Positions 9,201-18,266 of a stretch of DNA of 64,000 nucleotides are shown piece after piece. Source of the DNA: Marinomonas mediterranea MMB-1 (lineage in GTDB: Bacteria > Pseudomonadota > Gammaproteobacteria > Pseudomonadales > Marinomonadaceae). The translations under genes were made by a program, and so were the position numbers. The stretch lies in assembly GCF_000192865.1 (NCBI RefSeq), contig NC_015276.1, positions 1,612,001 to 1,676,000 on the forward strand, read 5' to 3'. The notes under the pieces are model-generated. The model saw only the letters and a program-made list of their open reading frames with translations. It had not been told where the DNA came from and searched no databases. Position 1 is the first letter of the stretch. Each line of letters begins with the position of its first letter.

Positions 9201-9216
9201 TACCTATATGCATCTA

Positions 9217-9235
9217 AATGCAAGTAGTTCTCATT
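9217..9235. promoter_or_regulatory. Second Fur-like site
   Basis: Read on the minus strand, AATGAGAACTACTTGCATT is a good match to the extended Fur palindrome (AATGA..., ...CATT ends). It is 16 bp beyond the first box, an arrangement seen at many tightly iron-regulated promoters. Confidence 0.5.
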
Positions 9236-9525
9236 AAAAAACTCTTTTTATTTATAATTATTTTATGGGGAGGTCTGCATGCATGGTCACGAGTGACACT
9301 GCGGCGGGCAAAAATAGGAGAGGAGGCGGAGTTTATGTGTTGTAAATGAATATTTTGAGTCCCTTTTAAACACTGTATTGGAGGATGTGGTTGTCGTGCA
9401 AAGGCTTCATGTAGGTGTTCTGGACTGCTTTAAAAAAGCAAAGTGACGTAGACGTTACTTATTAAGTTTGGGGAGCGCTTATATAGGATAGAGTTTTATA
9501 AAATAGAGCTTAAATAGAAGAGAGA
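9236..9525. other. Intergenic region between the AraC-type regulator and the AEC transporter
   Basis: Together with the Fur sites this gene-free stretch is about 370 bp. I see only a short inverted repeat, GTCAC-GA-GTGAC, at 9286-9297, and no credible open frame. It must contain the end of the AEC transporter's transcript. Confidence 0.5.
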
Positions 9526-10476
9526 TTAGATAAGAGAGAGTGTCTTGAGAATGGTAATACCAACACTGGTAGAAAAGATTGAGGCAAGTGTTGTTATTGC
9601 AATTATATTGGCGGCAAGCGGGGCATTGCCACCGACCGCTCTAACCATGATGTAGCTGGCGGATGCTGCTGGGGCAGAAGAGAGAAGGCATATTGCACCC
9701 AATTCCATACCTCTAAATCCTAGCAGTATGGCACCTAATGTAATAAAGAAAGGCACGAGTATTAGTTTCCCTATCGAAGCGTAGGCTGCTATGCGTATGC
9801 CTCGTTTCATTTCTCCAAAATTAAGGGTCGCGCCTGCGCATAATAATGCTAACGGTAGTGTCATTTGGGCGAAGTAGTTGCCAACTTTGTAGATGGTGTT
9901 CGGCAAGTGTAAATTCAGTTTAGAGAATACAAGAGCTGTTACGATGGCGATAATGAGCGGGTTTTTAAAAATAGCCAGTACGGTTTTTTTCAAACTTTTG
10001 TTGGCGCTCAATGATCGGTTCAGGCAAATCACAGACAAAATATTATAAAGAATCGTGACGCCCCCAAGGTAGATAGACGCGACGGAGAAAACCTCTTCTC
10101 CATAGGCGTTTAGACAATAGGCTAGCCCAATAATACCCATGTTAGAACGAAAAGCGCCTTGAATGAAAACACCGCGATCTTCTTTTTTGGGTACGATGTA
10201 GCTGGAGATAACTTCTAGGAAGAGATAACACACTACAGTAGCGACAATGCCGTACAAAACTAATGAATAGTTGGTTGCGGCACTGATGGGTGTCTTAGAG
10301 ATATTGATAAAGAGTAAAGCGGGCAGCGTAATATTAAAAACGAGCTTAGACGAAACATCATTGAAGTTGTCATTGATAACGCGCAGCCGAAAGAGAACGA
10401 TGCCAAGGATCATGATCAGAAAGATCGGCGCAGTAATAGAGAAAGAGAACGCTATTGTGCTTAAAAAATCTGACAA
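9526..10476 (-). CDS. AEC (auxin efflux carrier) family transporter
   Basis: A 316-residue, strongly hydrophobic protein with about ten membrane helices in two halves. It contains FRSNMGIIGLAY in helix 4 and LLCAGATLNFGEM in the second half, both typical of bacterial AEC permeases. Members export or import organic acids such as malate or malonate; the substrate cannot be assigned here. The start is TTG at 10476 with a strong ribosome binding site (GGGAGGG) just upstream. It lies downstream of the BaeSR-like genes on the same strand, separated by 120 bp containing two small hairpins (10511-10522 and 10546-10561), so linkage to them is uncertain. Confidence 0.85.
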   Translation of the reverse strand: MSDFLSTIAFSFSITAPIFLIMILGIVLFRLRVINDNFNDVSSKLVFNITLPALLFINISKTPISAATNYSLVLYGIVATVVCYLFLEVISSYIVPKKEDRGVFIQGAFRSNMGIIGLAYCLNAYGEEVFSVASIYLGGVTILYNILSVICLNRSLSANKSLKKTVLAIFKNPLIIAIVTALVFSKLNLHLPNTIYKVGNYFAQMTLPLALLCAGATLNFGEMKRGIRIAAYASIGKLILVPFFITLGAILLGFRGMELGAICLLSSAPAASASYIMVRAVGGNAPLAANIIAITTLASIFSTSVGITILKTLSLI

Positions 10477-10596
10477 TTTACCCTCCCTTATAATCTCGCT
10501 TATCTATTATGGCCATTTGGCCGTCGTTCACTAGGTTACCCTCATGACCTCCTAAGAGGTCAATAAGCGTATGTTTTTCTTTGTTTCCGTATCTAA

Positions 10597-11274
10597 CTAG
10601 TCGTTGTTTTCGAAGCGGTATCCTGCACCGTATACCGAGTGGATTACATTAAGCTCCGGTGCGACTGCTGAGATCTTCTTCCGCAGCTTTTTGATGTGGC
10701 TATCAATGGTTCGGTCACTAACGACGCGGCTATCTGAGTAGATGCTTTTCATAATCAAGTCACGACCAAATACTCGACCTGGCTCTTTGATCAAAAGTTG
10801 CAATAACTGGAACTCTACTGTTGTTAGGTCGATCAGTTCGCCTTTGTAGGTCGCTCGTAAACGATCTGCATCTAGGTCAAAGCCGTCTGTTTTAGGAGAT
10901 TCAATATGATCAAGCTCTACACGGCGCAGGTTCGCTTTAACGCGTGCCACTACTTCACGAGGGCTAAATGGTTTACATACGTAATCATCCGCTCCCATTT
11001 CAAGGCCGATTAGGCGATCGATTTCTTCTGCTTTAGCCGTCACCATAATAATAGGGATGCCGCTGAACTGACGTACCTGTTTACACACTTCAATTCCGTC
11101 TAGGCCTGGTAACATAAGGTCAAGTAGAATTAGGTCAACTTGGTTGCTTTTTACATAGTCTACGACGATATCACCGCGTTCTAGGTGGTGATGCTCATAA
11201 CCTGCCTGTTCTAGGTAGGCACTCATTAATTCTGCTAATTTTGGTTCATCTTCGACAATTAGTACTTTACTCAT
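10597..11274 (-). CDS. baeR: Response regulator, BaeR-like (OmpR/PhoB family)
   Basis: A two-domain response regulator. The receiver domain begins MSKVLIVEDEPKLAELM with the phosphoacceptor Asp52 in LILLDLMLPG and the conserved Lys in VCKPFSPRE. A winged-helix DNA-binding domain follows (SDRTIDSHIKKLRKK, VIHSVYGAGYRF). The match to E. coli BaeR is strong (EEIDRLIGLEMGADDYVCKP). BaeR activates envelope-stress and drug-efflux genes. Start: the ATG at 11274 has GGA eight bases upstream; an ATG at 11295 overlaps the kinase stop codon as TAATG and would add seven residues by translational coupling. Both are plausible. Confidence 0.88.
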   Translation of the reverse strand: MSKVLIVEDEPKLAELMSAYLEQAGYEHHHLERGDIVVDYVKSNQVDLILLDLMLPGLDGIEVCKQVRQFSGIPIIMVTAKAEEIDRLIGLEMGADDYVCKPFSPREVVARVKANLRRVELDHIESPKTDGFDLDADRLRATYKGELIDLTTVEFQLLQLLIKEPGRVFGRDLIMKSIYSDSRVVSDRTIDSHIKKLRKKISAVAPELNVIHSVYGAGYRFENND

Positions 11275-11294
11275 AATGCGATTCCAAATATCCA

Positions 11295-12752
11295 TTAATT
11301 AGTTAAAGGTAGTTCAACGCGTATACCCAATCCACCCGTTGGTGCATGGTAAGCCTCGATAGACCCTTGATGACCTTCAATAATGCTGGTGCATATTGCC
11401 AAGCCTAGGCCTCGTCCACCTGTTGCTCGGTTTCTTGAGTTTTCTACTCTGAAAAATTGATCAAATATTTTTGTCAGGTCCTCATCCGATACACCTGGAG
11501 GTGTATCCTCTAAAAGGACAACGGCTTTCTTGTTTTGTTTCTTTAAGGTGATTTTTATCTCGCCTGGCGCATTCGTGTATTTAAGCGAGTTGTTCATTAA
11601 ATTTGTGAATAACTGATGTAGACGGTCAGTATCGCCACATACCATAATCGGAGATTTACACTCGTTGTTCAACTTAACGTTTATATTTGCCTCATCAAGT
11701 TGTAAGAGCATTGAGTTCACGGCTTGCTCTAATAAGTGCTCTAAATCCGAGTCTTCCATTTGATAGCTGAGACTGCCCATGTCGTGCATTGATAGTTGGT
11801 TCAGGTCGTCAATCAATCTTGCGATGTGAATGGTCTCATGCTGCAATGACGCGAGAGAATCCGGTGATACCTTGATAATACCGTCTTGCATTGCCTCAAT
11901 TTCACCTCGAAGAATCGCGACAGGTGTTCGTAATTCATGAGCGGTATCCGCGACCCATTTTCTACGAGCGTCACGCATGTGGTCAAGGGTAGAGGCGAGG
12001 TGGTTGAAATCTCGCCCTAAGTCGGCAAGCTCGTCAGTTCCTCGAATTTGGATGCGCGTGTCGAACTGTCCAGCAGATAAGCGTTTAGCGGCCGCACGTA
12101 ATGTACTGATTGGTTTGCTTAACCATTGAGCAAGTGGCCATGTCAAAACGGCGGCAATGATGAGCATGAAGGCCGAGATCAATAAAAATGCTTCTCCTTG
12201 TTGGCGAACAAAGCTCAGCGTTCTATCTTGAACCAAATCACGCATCGATCGTAAGCCAACATAGCCAACGGTTTTGCCTTCCACTACCACTGGGTGTGTT
12301 TCCGCTTTGGTATAGGGGACATGGCCGATAATAGGCGCCTTTTTTTGATCGTATAACAAAAACCGTTGTCGATAATATTGAGATGGGTAGATCAAATCCA
12401 AATTAGGCGTACTTGGTGGCGGTATCAAGTCTCTTAGGTTTTCCAGTTTTTGCTTTTGCCAGCGATCTTCAAGTCGGCTTTCTTGTGCAAGAAAGTACCA
12501 ATCATCGTAATAAACATATAAGTTGGCGGTTCTATTGGCCATTTGTTCAAGGAAGTCGCGATCTCTTTCCGTGGCATAAGAGACAAAGCCTCGGTCGAAG
12601 CTCCATTGAAACACTTGCCACATGGATACAATAAGTAGAATGTTACTCAAGACAAACACGGCAAATAATTTGTGTCTTATCTGGAAGTTTCGTGAAAATC
12701 GCATAAAGAGCGTACTTAACCTCAAACTAAATGGCGTGAGCCAACTTCTCAT
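11295..12752 (-). CDS. baeS: Sensor histidine kinase, BaeS-like
   Basis: A 485-residue membrane sensor kinase. Membrane helix about 29-50, periplasmic domain about 51-185, second helix about 188-207, HAMP about 208-260. The HisKA domain has His272 in WVADTAHELRTP; the ATPase domain has the N box (NLMNNSLKYT) and the G2 region GGRGLGLAICTSIIEGHQGS, much like E. coli BaeS. It probably senses envelope damage or toxic compounds and phosphorylates the adjacent regulator, with which it overlaps. The start could also be the Met at residue 17, which would give a shorter cytoplasmic tail. Confidence 0.88.
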   Translation of the reverse strand: MRSWLTPFSLRLSTLFMRFSRNFQIRHKLFAVFVLSNILLIVSMWQVFQWSFDRGFVSYATERDRDFLEQMANRTANLYVYYDDWYFLAQESRLEDRWQKQKLENLRDLIPPPSTPNLDLIYPSQYYRQRFLLYDQKKAPIIGHVPYTKAETHPVVVEGKTVGYVGLRSMRDLVQDRTLSFVRQQGEAFLLISAFMLIIAAVLTWPLAQWLSKPISTLRAAAKRLSAGQFDTRIQIRGTDELADLGRDFNHLASTLDHMRDARRKWVADTAHELRTPVAILRGEIEAMQDGIIKVSPDSLASLQHETIHIARLIDDLNQLSMHDMGSLSYQMEDSDLEHLLEQAVNSMLLQLDEANINVKLNNECKSPIMVCGDTDRLHQLFTNLMNNSLKYTNAPGEIKITLKKQNKKAVVLLEDTPPGVSDEDLTKIFDQFFRVENSRNRATGGRGLGLAICTSIIEGHQGSIEAYHAPTGGLGIRVELPLTN

Positions 12753-13004
12753 TAACAGAAATAGAGCTCTTTACTAGAATTCTCTTCTTTCTTTTCGATG
12801 GCTCTCGTCATCATCCGTTTTTATAAGAACCCTTTGCTTACTATACATTTTTTGCGAATTCACACCATTTTTTCGGTGTAAATAATGAGGAATGTAAATG
12901 GAAAGAGAGCTATCTTAAGTTGATATGGTTAAAAGTTGAACAGTTTTGGTGGTTAATTTATAATCCGCGTCCCTAAATTAAGTAACGTATTATCGGTTGT
13001 TTCT

Positions 13005-13328
13005 ATGGTTCCACTACAATTCCACAACGTTGATTTGATTCGCAGGCTAGATAAGAAGACGCGACGTAGAGCGGTTTTTCATACATTGATTGATTCTGGA
13101 ATATTAAAAAGTCGGACTGCTGTAATAAAGGTGCTTGTTGTTCTTGGGTTGATCAGTGCGCTTTTTGTGGGGCCTCTAAGTGTTGTGGTGGGGGCATGGG
13201 TTCCTATTTGTATCGCGATGCCTTTTCTATTGTCTTTGTTACTTCGATCTGAGTTGGAGGATATTTTTAAGCCTTACCTTTTGAAAATGGCAATAGCCTT
13301 GTTTTACACAGGGAAAGTAGATGCATGA
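13005..13328 (+). CDS. Small membrane protein of unknown function
   Basis: A 107-residue protein I do not recognise. A basic N terminus (DKKTRRRAVFH) is followed by two hydrophobic segments at about 39-58 and 61-82, then a short charged C terminus. It is separated by 115 bp from the acyltransferase gene on the same strand and may be co-expressed with it. No catalytic motif. That it is a gene rests on its position in an otherwise empty gap and on the coherent membrane-protein pattern. Confidence 0.55.
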   Translation: MVPLQFHNVDLIRRLDKKTRRRAVFHTLIDSGILKSRTAVIKVLVVLGLISALFVGPLSVVVGAWVPICIAMPFLLSLLLRSELEDIFKPYLLKMAIALFYTGKVDA

Positions 13329-13443
13329 AAAATTGGACTTTTTATGAGCCCAGTTGATCATGCGATGGTTTTACCATAAAGCGTTTTTCTTGTTATGTTA
13401 TTTTGTTATTATCATATCAGAAAAGATATAGAGAATAATTATA

Positions 13444-14322
13444 ATGATTAAAACTGTTTGTGTTGTTGTATTGAGTGCCGCCGCTCTGGCTTTCAATACA
13501 CTGCTTTGTTTCCTTCCTGTCATGCTGTTGGGGCTTATTAAGCTCTGTGTTCCTCTTTTATTTATTCGAAAAGCGTCTAATCGTTCGTTAAATGCCATTG
13601 CGTCGTTCTGGATTTCGGTGAACAACCTTGTCCAGAAGAGTACAAGTGCCGGAGAAATTGAGGTTAATGGCGTTAGGGAACTCAAGGAAAATGATTGGTA
13701 TATGCTTGTGGCAAACCATCAATCTTGGGTTGATATTCTTGTATTGCAGCGAGTCTTCAACCGCCGCATTCCATTTATAAAATTCTTTTTAAAGAAAGAG
13801 CTTATTTGGGTTCCTTTTATTGGTCTCGTTTGGTGGGCTTTAGATTTTCCTTTTATGCGCCGTTTTAGTAAGACAATGCTAACTAAGCATCCTCATTTAC
13901 GGGGAAAGGACATCGAAGTGACGCGTAAAGCGTGTGAAAAATTTAAAGATTCGCCAGTGGCAATTATGAACTTTCTTGAAGGGACTCGCTTTACTCGCCA
14001 AAAGTACGCGAAACAAAAAAGCCCTTACTCACACCTCTTGAGACCTAAAGCGGGTGGATTGTCTTTCGCTTTGAGTGCTATGGGGGGAAGAATTCATAAA
14101 CTCTTGGATATTACGATTGTCTACCCAGAAGGTGTTCCAAGCTTTGTCGATTATTTGGGTGGTCGGGTTAAGGCTGTGAAAGTCTATGTTCGGGAAATTA
14201 CGGTCGATGAAAGCTTGATTGGCGATTATCAAACTGACGAGCAATATAAGGCCAGCTTCCAAAAATGGGTTAACGTACTATGGGATGAAAAAGACAGGCT
14301 TATTCATACTGCTAACCAATAA
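13444..14322 (+). CDS. PlsC-family lysophospholipid acyltransferase (YihG-like)
   Basis: A 292-residue protein. An N-terminal membrane region (about 1-40) is followed by the acyltransferase motifs: motif I NHQSWVDILVLQ (the HX4D motif reads HQSWVD) and motif III FLEGTRFT. The overall pattern, including the long C-terminal part, matches E. coli YihG rather than the shorter PlsC. YihG-type enzymes acylate lysophosphatidate, affecting phospholipid chain composition. Upstream there is only a weak purine stretch (AGAGAA) as ribosome binding site. Confidence 0.85.
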   Translation: MIKTVCVVVLSAAALAFNTLLCFLPVMLLGLIKLCVPLLFIRKASNRSLNAIASFWISVNNLVQKSTSAGEIEVNGVRELKENDWYMLVANHQSWVDILVLQRVFNRRIPFIKFFLKKELIWVPFIGLVWWALDFPFMRRFSKTMLTKHPHLRGKDIEVTRKACEKFKDSPVAIMNFLEGTRFTRQKYAKQKSPYSHLLRPKAGGLSFALSAMGGRIHKLLDITIVYPEGVPSFVDYLGGRVKAVKVYVREITVDESLIGDYQTDEQYKASFQKWVNVLWDEKDRLIHTANQ

Positions 14323-14474
14323 AGTGCGTTAAAGGGAAAAGCGCGTTAAACGGAATAGCGACTAGACTGTATGGTGTGATTTTTCGATTACTGTGCCTGT
14401 TGCTTCTTTTTGTTATCTCTTAAATTTTTTATCACCAACACGAAAATTTAAGATTTAAAAAAGGCCGCCCTATA

Positions 14475-15650
14475 ATGCTTTCGAAACTCCTTACTCCCAA
14501 AGCACAAAAAATGGAAAGCTCGCTTGTGCGAGAGTTACTTCATTATTCTCAACAACCAGATATTCTTTCGTTAGCCGGAGGATTACCTGACGAAAAATAT
14601 ATGCCGTCTTATCCTGCGATCGAGGCGTTGGAAGTGAGTCAGCAATATGGCCCTTCTGAAGGTGAGGGGCGGCTACGTCACCAAATCGCTGAGATTGTGA
14701 AGGAAAGAGGTGTGGCTGTTGAGGATAACCAAGTACTTGTGACAAATGGCTCTCAGCAGGCGTTGGATCTTGTTAGTCGTATTGTTCTCGACGAAAACTC
14801 CATTATTTTGACTGAACAACCCACCTATCTTGCCGCAATTCAGGTATTTGAGCTGCAAGGTGCCCAAATAAAAGACGTTCGATCAGATGAGTTTGGACTG
14901 GTGCCCGATGCGTTGCGTCGTGCTATTGAAGAATATCAGCCAAAGGCAGTCTACTTAATTCCGAACTTTCAAAACCCTGCAGGTCATTGTTATAGCAAGC
15001 GTCGTCGTGTTGAGATTGCAGCGTTGTTGGATGAGAAGGGGGTATTGCTTATCGAGGACGATCCATATTTCGACTTATGTTATGAGGATGTTGATCGAAC
15101 TCCTATTACGCATTATTTAGAGACAGCGCCTTGGGTCTACATGGGGAGTTTTTCTAAGGTATTGTGGCCTGGAATGCGAACGGGTTATGTTGTCTCTTGC
15201 GAAGCGTTGGTTCCTTATTTGGTTAAGATTAAGCAGGCAGCAGATCTACATACAAACCGTCTCGGCCAACTTATGATTTCAGAATACCTTGTTTCTGGCG
15301 CTTATCCTGAGCATATTAAAAAATTGAGAAGAGTGTATGCGCAAAAAAGGGACGCAATGGCGCGAGCAATAGACGTTAATCTATCTGGGTTGGTGAGTTA
15401 TTCGCTTCCAGCAGGCGGCATGTTTTTTTGGGTAAAACTGCCAAGTGGCGTCTTTTCTGATCGAGTTTTGCGTCAGGCGCTGGAGCGAAAAGTATTGGTG
15501 TTGCCTGGTTTGCCTTTTTTCGCGAATGCGTCCGAATTAAGTGATGGTTATTTGCGCCTCAGTTTTGCTCGCGTATCAGAGGAAGATGTGTCAAATGCGA
15601 TTTCTATCTTGGCGGATGTCATTAAAGAAATCATGGATGAGTCCCTGTAA
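14475..15650 (+). CDS. PLP-dependent aminotransferase, class I/II (2-aminoadipate/MocR-like group)
   Basis: A 391-residue fold-type I aminotransferase. ISLAGGLP-like DILSLAGGLPDE near residue 30, NGSQQALDL (cofactor phosphate site), IPNFQNPAGH (substrate/PLP contact), IEDDPYFDL and the Schiff-base Lys228 in MGSFSKVLWPGMRTGY are all visible. There is no N-terminal GntR helix-turn-helix, so it is a free enzyme rather than a MocR regulator. Relatives act on 2-aminoadipate, valine or aromatic amino acids; the substrate cannot be fixed from the sequence. Confidence 0.88.
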   Translation: MLSKLLTPKAQKMESSLVRELLHYSQQPDILSLAGGLPDEKYMPSYPAIEALEVSQQYGPSEGEGRLRHQIAEIVKERGVAVEDNQVLVTNGSQQALDLVSRIVLDENSIILTEQPTYLAAIQVFELQGAQIKDVRSDEFGLVPDALRRAIEEYQPKAVYLIPNFQNPAGHCYSKRRRVEIAALLDEKGVLLIEDDPYFDLCYEDVDRTPITHYLETAPWVYMGSFSKVLWPGMRTGYVVSCEALVPYLVKIKQAADLHTNRLGQLMISEYLVSGAYPEHIKKLRRVYAQKRDAMARAIDVNLSGLVSYSLPAGGMFFWVKLPSGVFSDRVLRQALERKVLVLPGLPFFANASELSDGYLRLSFARVSEEDVSNAISILADVIKEIMDESL

Positions 15651-15739
15651 TTTTGCTCTGGTTGGCATCGCGCCTTCCCATAAACCATCGACTCAGGTTA
15701 AAATTTGGGTTTTAGAACGTCAAAGAATAGGAATGAGTA

Positions 15740-16456
15740 ATGGGCAGAGCCTATCAAAACCGTAAAGAGTCGATGGCGAAAACATCGGATCAGAAAGCAA
15801 AAGTCTACAGTAAATACGGACGCGAAATTTACGTTTGTGCTAAATCTGGTGGTGGTGATCCAAACGGTAACCTAGCTCTACGCAGTTTGATCGATCGTGC
15901 AAAAAAAGACCAAGTACCAGGTCATGTTATCGATAAAGCACTCGATAAAGCGCAAGGCGGCGGTGGGGAAGACTTTGATACTGCTCGCTATGAAGGCTTT
16001 GGTCCTGGCAATACAATGGTGATCGTGGACTGTTTGTCGGACAACCCTAATCGTACTTTTGGTGATGTAAGAACCTGTTTCAATAAGGTCAAAAGCAAGA
16101 TAGGGACGCAGGGTAGTGTTTCTCACATGTTTGATCATTCTGCTATTTTTGTGTTCTCTGCAGAAGACGAAGAAGCGGTGTTGGAAGCCTTGATGATGGC
16201 GGATGTTGATGTCACTGACATTGAGCTTGAAGAGGGCAAAGCAACCGTCTTTACACCAAACAATGAATACGGTAAAGCGCGTGCGGCGATCTTAGAGGCG
16301 TATCCTGGTGTTGAGTTTGACGTGGACGAAATTCAATTTGTGCCTCAGGTGACGACTGAAATTTCAGGTGAAACGGTTGAGCAGTTTGAGCGCTTTCTTG
16401 ATTTATTGAATGATCTGGATGATGTTCAACGTGTTTTCCATAACGCTGAATATTAG
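15740..16456 (+). CDS. yeeN: YebC/PmpR family protein, YeeN type
   Basis: A 238-residue protein, the same length as E. coli YeeN and matching its variant N terminus (MGRAYQNRKESMAKTSDQKA) rather than YebC's MAGHSKW. Further conserved stretches are YSKYGREIY, VIDKALDKAQGGGGE, YEGFGPGN and DVQRVFHNAEY at the C terminus. YebC-family proteins have been described as DNA-binding regulators and, more recently, as helpers of translation through polyproline stretches; for the YeeN branch the role is less clear. A strong terminator follows. Confidence 0.88.
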   Translation: MGRAYQNRKESMAKTSDQKAKVYSKYGREIYVCAKSGGGDPNGNLALRSLIDRAKKDQVPGHVIDKALDKAQGGGGEDFDTARYEGFGPGNTMVIVDCLSDNPNRTFGDVRTCFNKVKSKIGTQGSVSHMFDHSAIFVFSAEDEEAVLEALMMADVDVTDIELEEGKATVFTPNNEYGKARAAILEAYPGVEFDVDEIQFVPQVTTEISGETVEQFERFLDLLNDLDDVQRVFHNAEY

Positions 16457-16545
16457 ATTGAGTGAGTGTTGCTGAAGTAATGCCACTGAGTTAGCAAAAA
16501 GAAGTGGTCGCCGCTGCATGTAATGTTTGCATGGTAAGCGTATTA

Positions 16546-16596
16546 GGGTCTTGGGACTACGGTTTATAGATGTAGTAGCAAGGCCCTTTTATTTTT
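16546..16596 (+). terminator. Terminator after the YeeN-type gene
   Basis: A two-level stem: GGGTCTTG pairs with CAAGGCCC (one wobble) and, inside, ACTAC pairs with GTAGT. The hairpin is followed by TTTTATTTTT. Confidence 0.82.
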
Positions 16597-16626
16597 AAAC
16601 ATTCAAAAAGTTTGGATACATTAACT

Positions 16627-16824
16627 GTGAGTAAATTAGAGCAAGATCGTCAGCTTTCTCCTTGTGTGAACGTGTGCTTTCTTAATGATGATGATGTCTG
16701 TGTTGGTTGTTATCGCACTGGCATGGAGATAGCGACATGGGGGCGGATGACTGGGCGGGAGCAGCAAGAGGTGCTTGAGTTGGTTAAGGAGAGGGAGCAG
16801 GCGAGTGCTTTTGTAGCAAATTAA
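16627..16824 (+). CDS. DUF1289 domain protein
   Basis: A 65-residue protein with the DUF1289 signature SPCVNVCFLNDDDVCVGCYR, whose four Cys probably bind metal, followed by TGMEIATWGRMT. These small proteins are common in Proteobacteria and have no established function. I use the GTG at 16627, preceded by GGA at a spacing of ten; an in-frame TTG at 16612 would add five residues. Confidence 0.82.
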   Translation: MSKLEQDRQLSPCVNVCFLNDDDVCVGCYRTGMEIATWGRMTGREQQEVLELVKEREQASAFVAN

Positions 16825-16863
16825 GTGTCTTTGCTTTTTCTCGCCTGTGTTTATTTCTCTTTA

Positions 16864-18129
16864 TTAGTCGTTTGTTGGGTTATTTTTGAGTGTGATCCAC
16901 TGCGACATGTATTGCGTGCTCTTCATGCTGTGATGTCTCATCATCTTTCCTAGAAAATGGGCGTTCCTAAGTGGCTCTTTTAGACTGAGTTGCAGTTTGA
17001 GTCGTTTTATCAGGCTGGGTTCCCAGTGGTTAATTTCATATTTTTCTTCAATGATTCGATCTCCATTTTTCTGCATTAGGTTCCAGCTTTCTTGGTCTTG
17101 GTACAGTGACGCGGTTGCCGATGCAAACTCCTCGATGTCGCTTGTTATGATACCGTTCCATGGTAGTGAGCCATGCATTGATTCAGCGCCAATGGGTGAT
17201 GTTATGCTTGGTGTGCCGCAGAGCATGGCGTCGTAGAGTTTGCCTTTAATGCCAGCCCCAAAGCGAATAGGGGCGACGCAGAGTTTTGCGTTCTGCATCA
17301 CGTCAGTCACGTTTTCTGCCCAGCCTTTGATCAAAAAGCGCTCTTTTTCGTTGTGTAGTTGTGTGGCTTTTGGTGGGGGGTATGCGCCATAGATATGCAG
17401 CTCGACGTCACTGAGTCCGTTTTCTTTTAGCTTCTTTCTAATGGCTGGCCAAAATGTCTGCTTTAGCTGTAGGACGGCGTCCCAATTTGGCGCATGGCGA
17501 AAGTTGCCTATCCAAATTAAATGTTGTCGATTTTCGAATGATGGGCGCAACGCTTTTTCCTCTTCTGACAGTGAGTGTGTCATAAAGGGTAAGTGCATAA
17601 CGTGTGACGCAGGGACATGAAAGTGTTCTTGTAATATCTTGCATTCGTGCTCTGAGACCATGAGTGTCAAATCACTGCGGTGTATTGCGGCGATTTCTCT
17701 TATACCAATGTCACTGTGCATGTCTTCAATGTTGAATGTACTGTTTTGTTTTATCGCGTTGTGGCGTGCTTCTCGAAGTGAGTGCAAGTCCTCTGTATTG
17801 AGGGCGCGTAAGCTGTTTGGAGAGTGTTTTTCTACTCGCCAACCAAATTGCTCTTCCATCATAAAGCGGTCAAAGACAACGATGTCGGCGTTAGCGTCCG
17901 CAATGAATTGATTAAAGGTGTCGTCGTTCACTTGGATGCTATGGCAAGTGACTTGATGGGTGCTTAAATCCGTCATATGTTCGGTCGGCTGAGCGGGTGT
18001 TGCAAACGATACTTTCCATTCACTTTTTCGAAAGCTTTGTATTAATTGAAGCATTCGGTAGCCCGCTGCAGAGGAGTTTGGTTCAGGCCAAACGTAACCG
18101 ATGATTAAAACATGAAGGGGAGTATTCAC
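16864..18129 (-). CDS. Glycosyltransferase, GT4-like fold
   Basis: A 421-residue protein. The N-terminal half starts HVLIIGYVWPEPNSSAAGYR, a typical GT-B donor/acceptor loop. The C-terminal half contains WIGNFRHAPNWDAV and the nucleotide-sugar site RFGAGIKGKLYDAMLCGTPS. The sugar and acceptor are unknown. It is an isolated gene, not in a polysaccharide cluster, and lies convergent to the DUF1289 gene. No signal peptide, so probably cytoplasmic or membrane-associated. Confidence 0.82.
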   Translation of the reverse strand: MNTPLHVLIIGYVWPEPNSSAAGYRMLQLIQSFRKSEWKVSFATPAQPTEHMTDLSTHQVTCHSIQVNDDTFNQFIADANADIVVFDRFMMEEQFGWRVEKHSPNSLRALNTEDLHSLREARHNAIKQNSTFNIEDMHSDIGIREIAAIHRSDLTLMVSEHECKILQEHFHVPASHVMHLPFMTHSLSEEEKALRPSFENRQHLIWIGNFRHAPNWDAVLQLKQTFWPAIRKKLKENGLSDVELHIYGAYPPPKATQLHNEKERFLIKGWAENVTDVMQNAKLCVAPIRFGAGIKGKLYDAMLCGTPSITSPIGAESMHGSLPWNGIITSDIEEFASATASLYQDQESWNLMQKNGDRIIEEKYEINHWEPSLIKRLKLQLSLKEPLRNAHFLGKMMRHHSMKSTQYMSQWITLKNNPTND

Positions 18130-18266
18130 TGTGGATAGACTTCCAAATTGATTTGTAAAGAGGACTTTTTAAAAGCCATATTGTATCATAGCGCCAATTT
18201 TCATGTCCCTTTGCCTAGATTAAGTGGCATGGTGGCGACAATAACGGACGGTAATGAGAGTTAGCT

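Noticed and set aside
10546..10572. AGGAGG-ATG-like start on the minus strand inside a small hairpin
   Set aside because: The frame stops after four codons, so it is not a gene.
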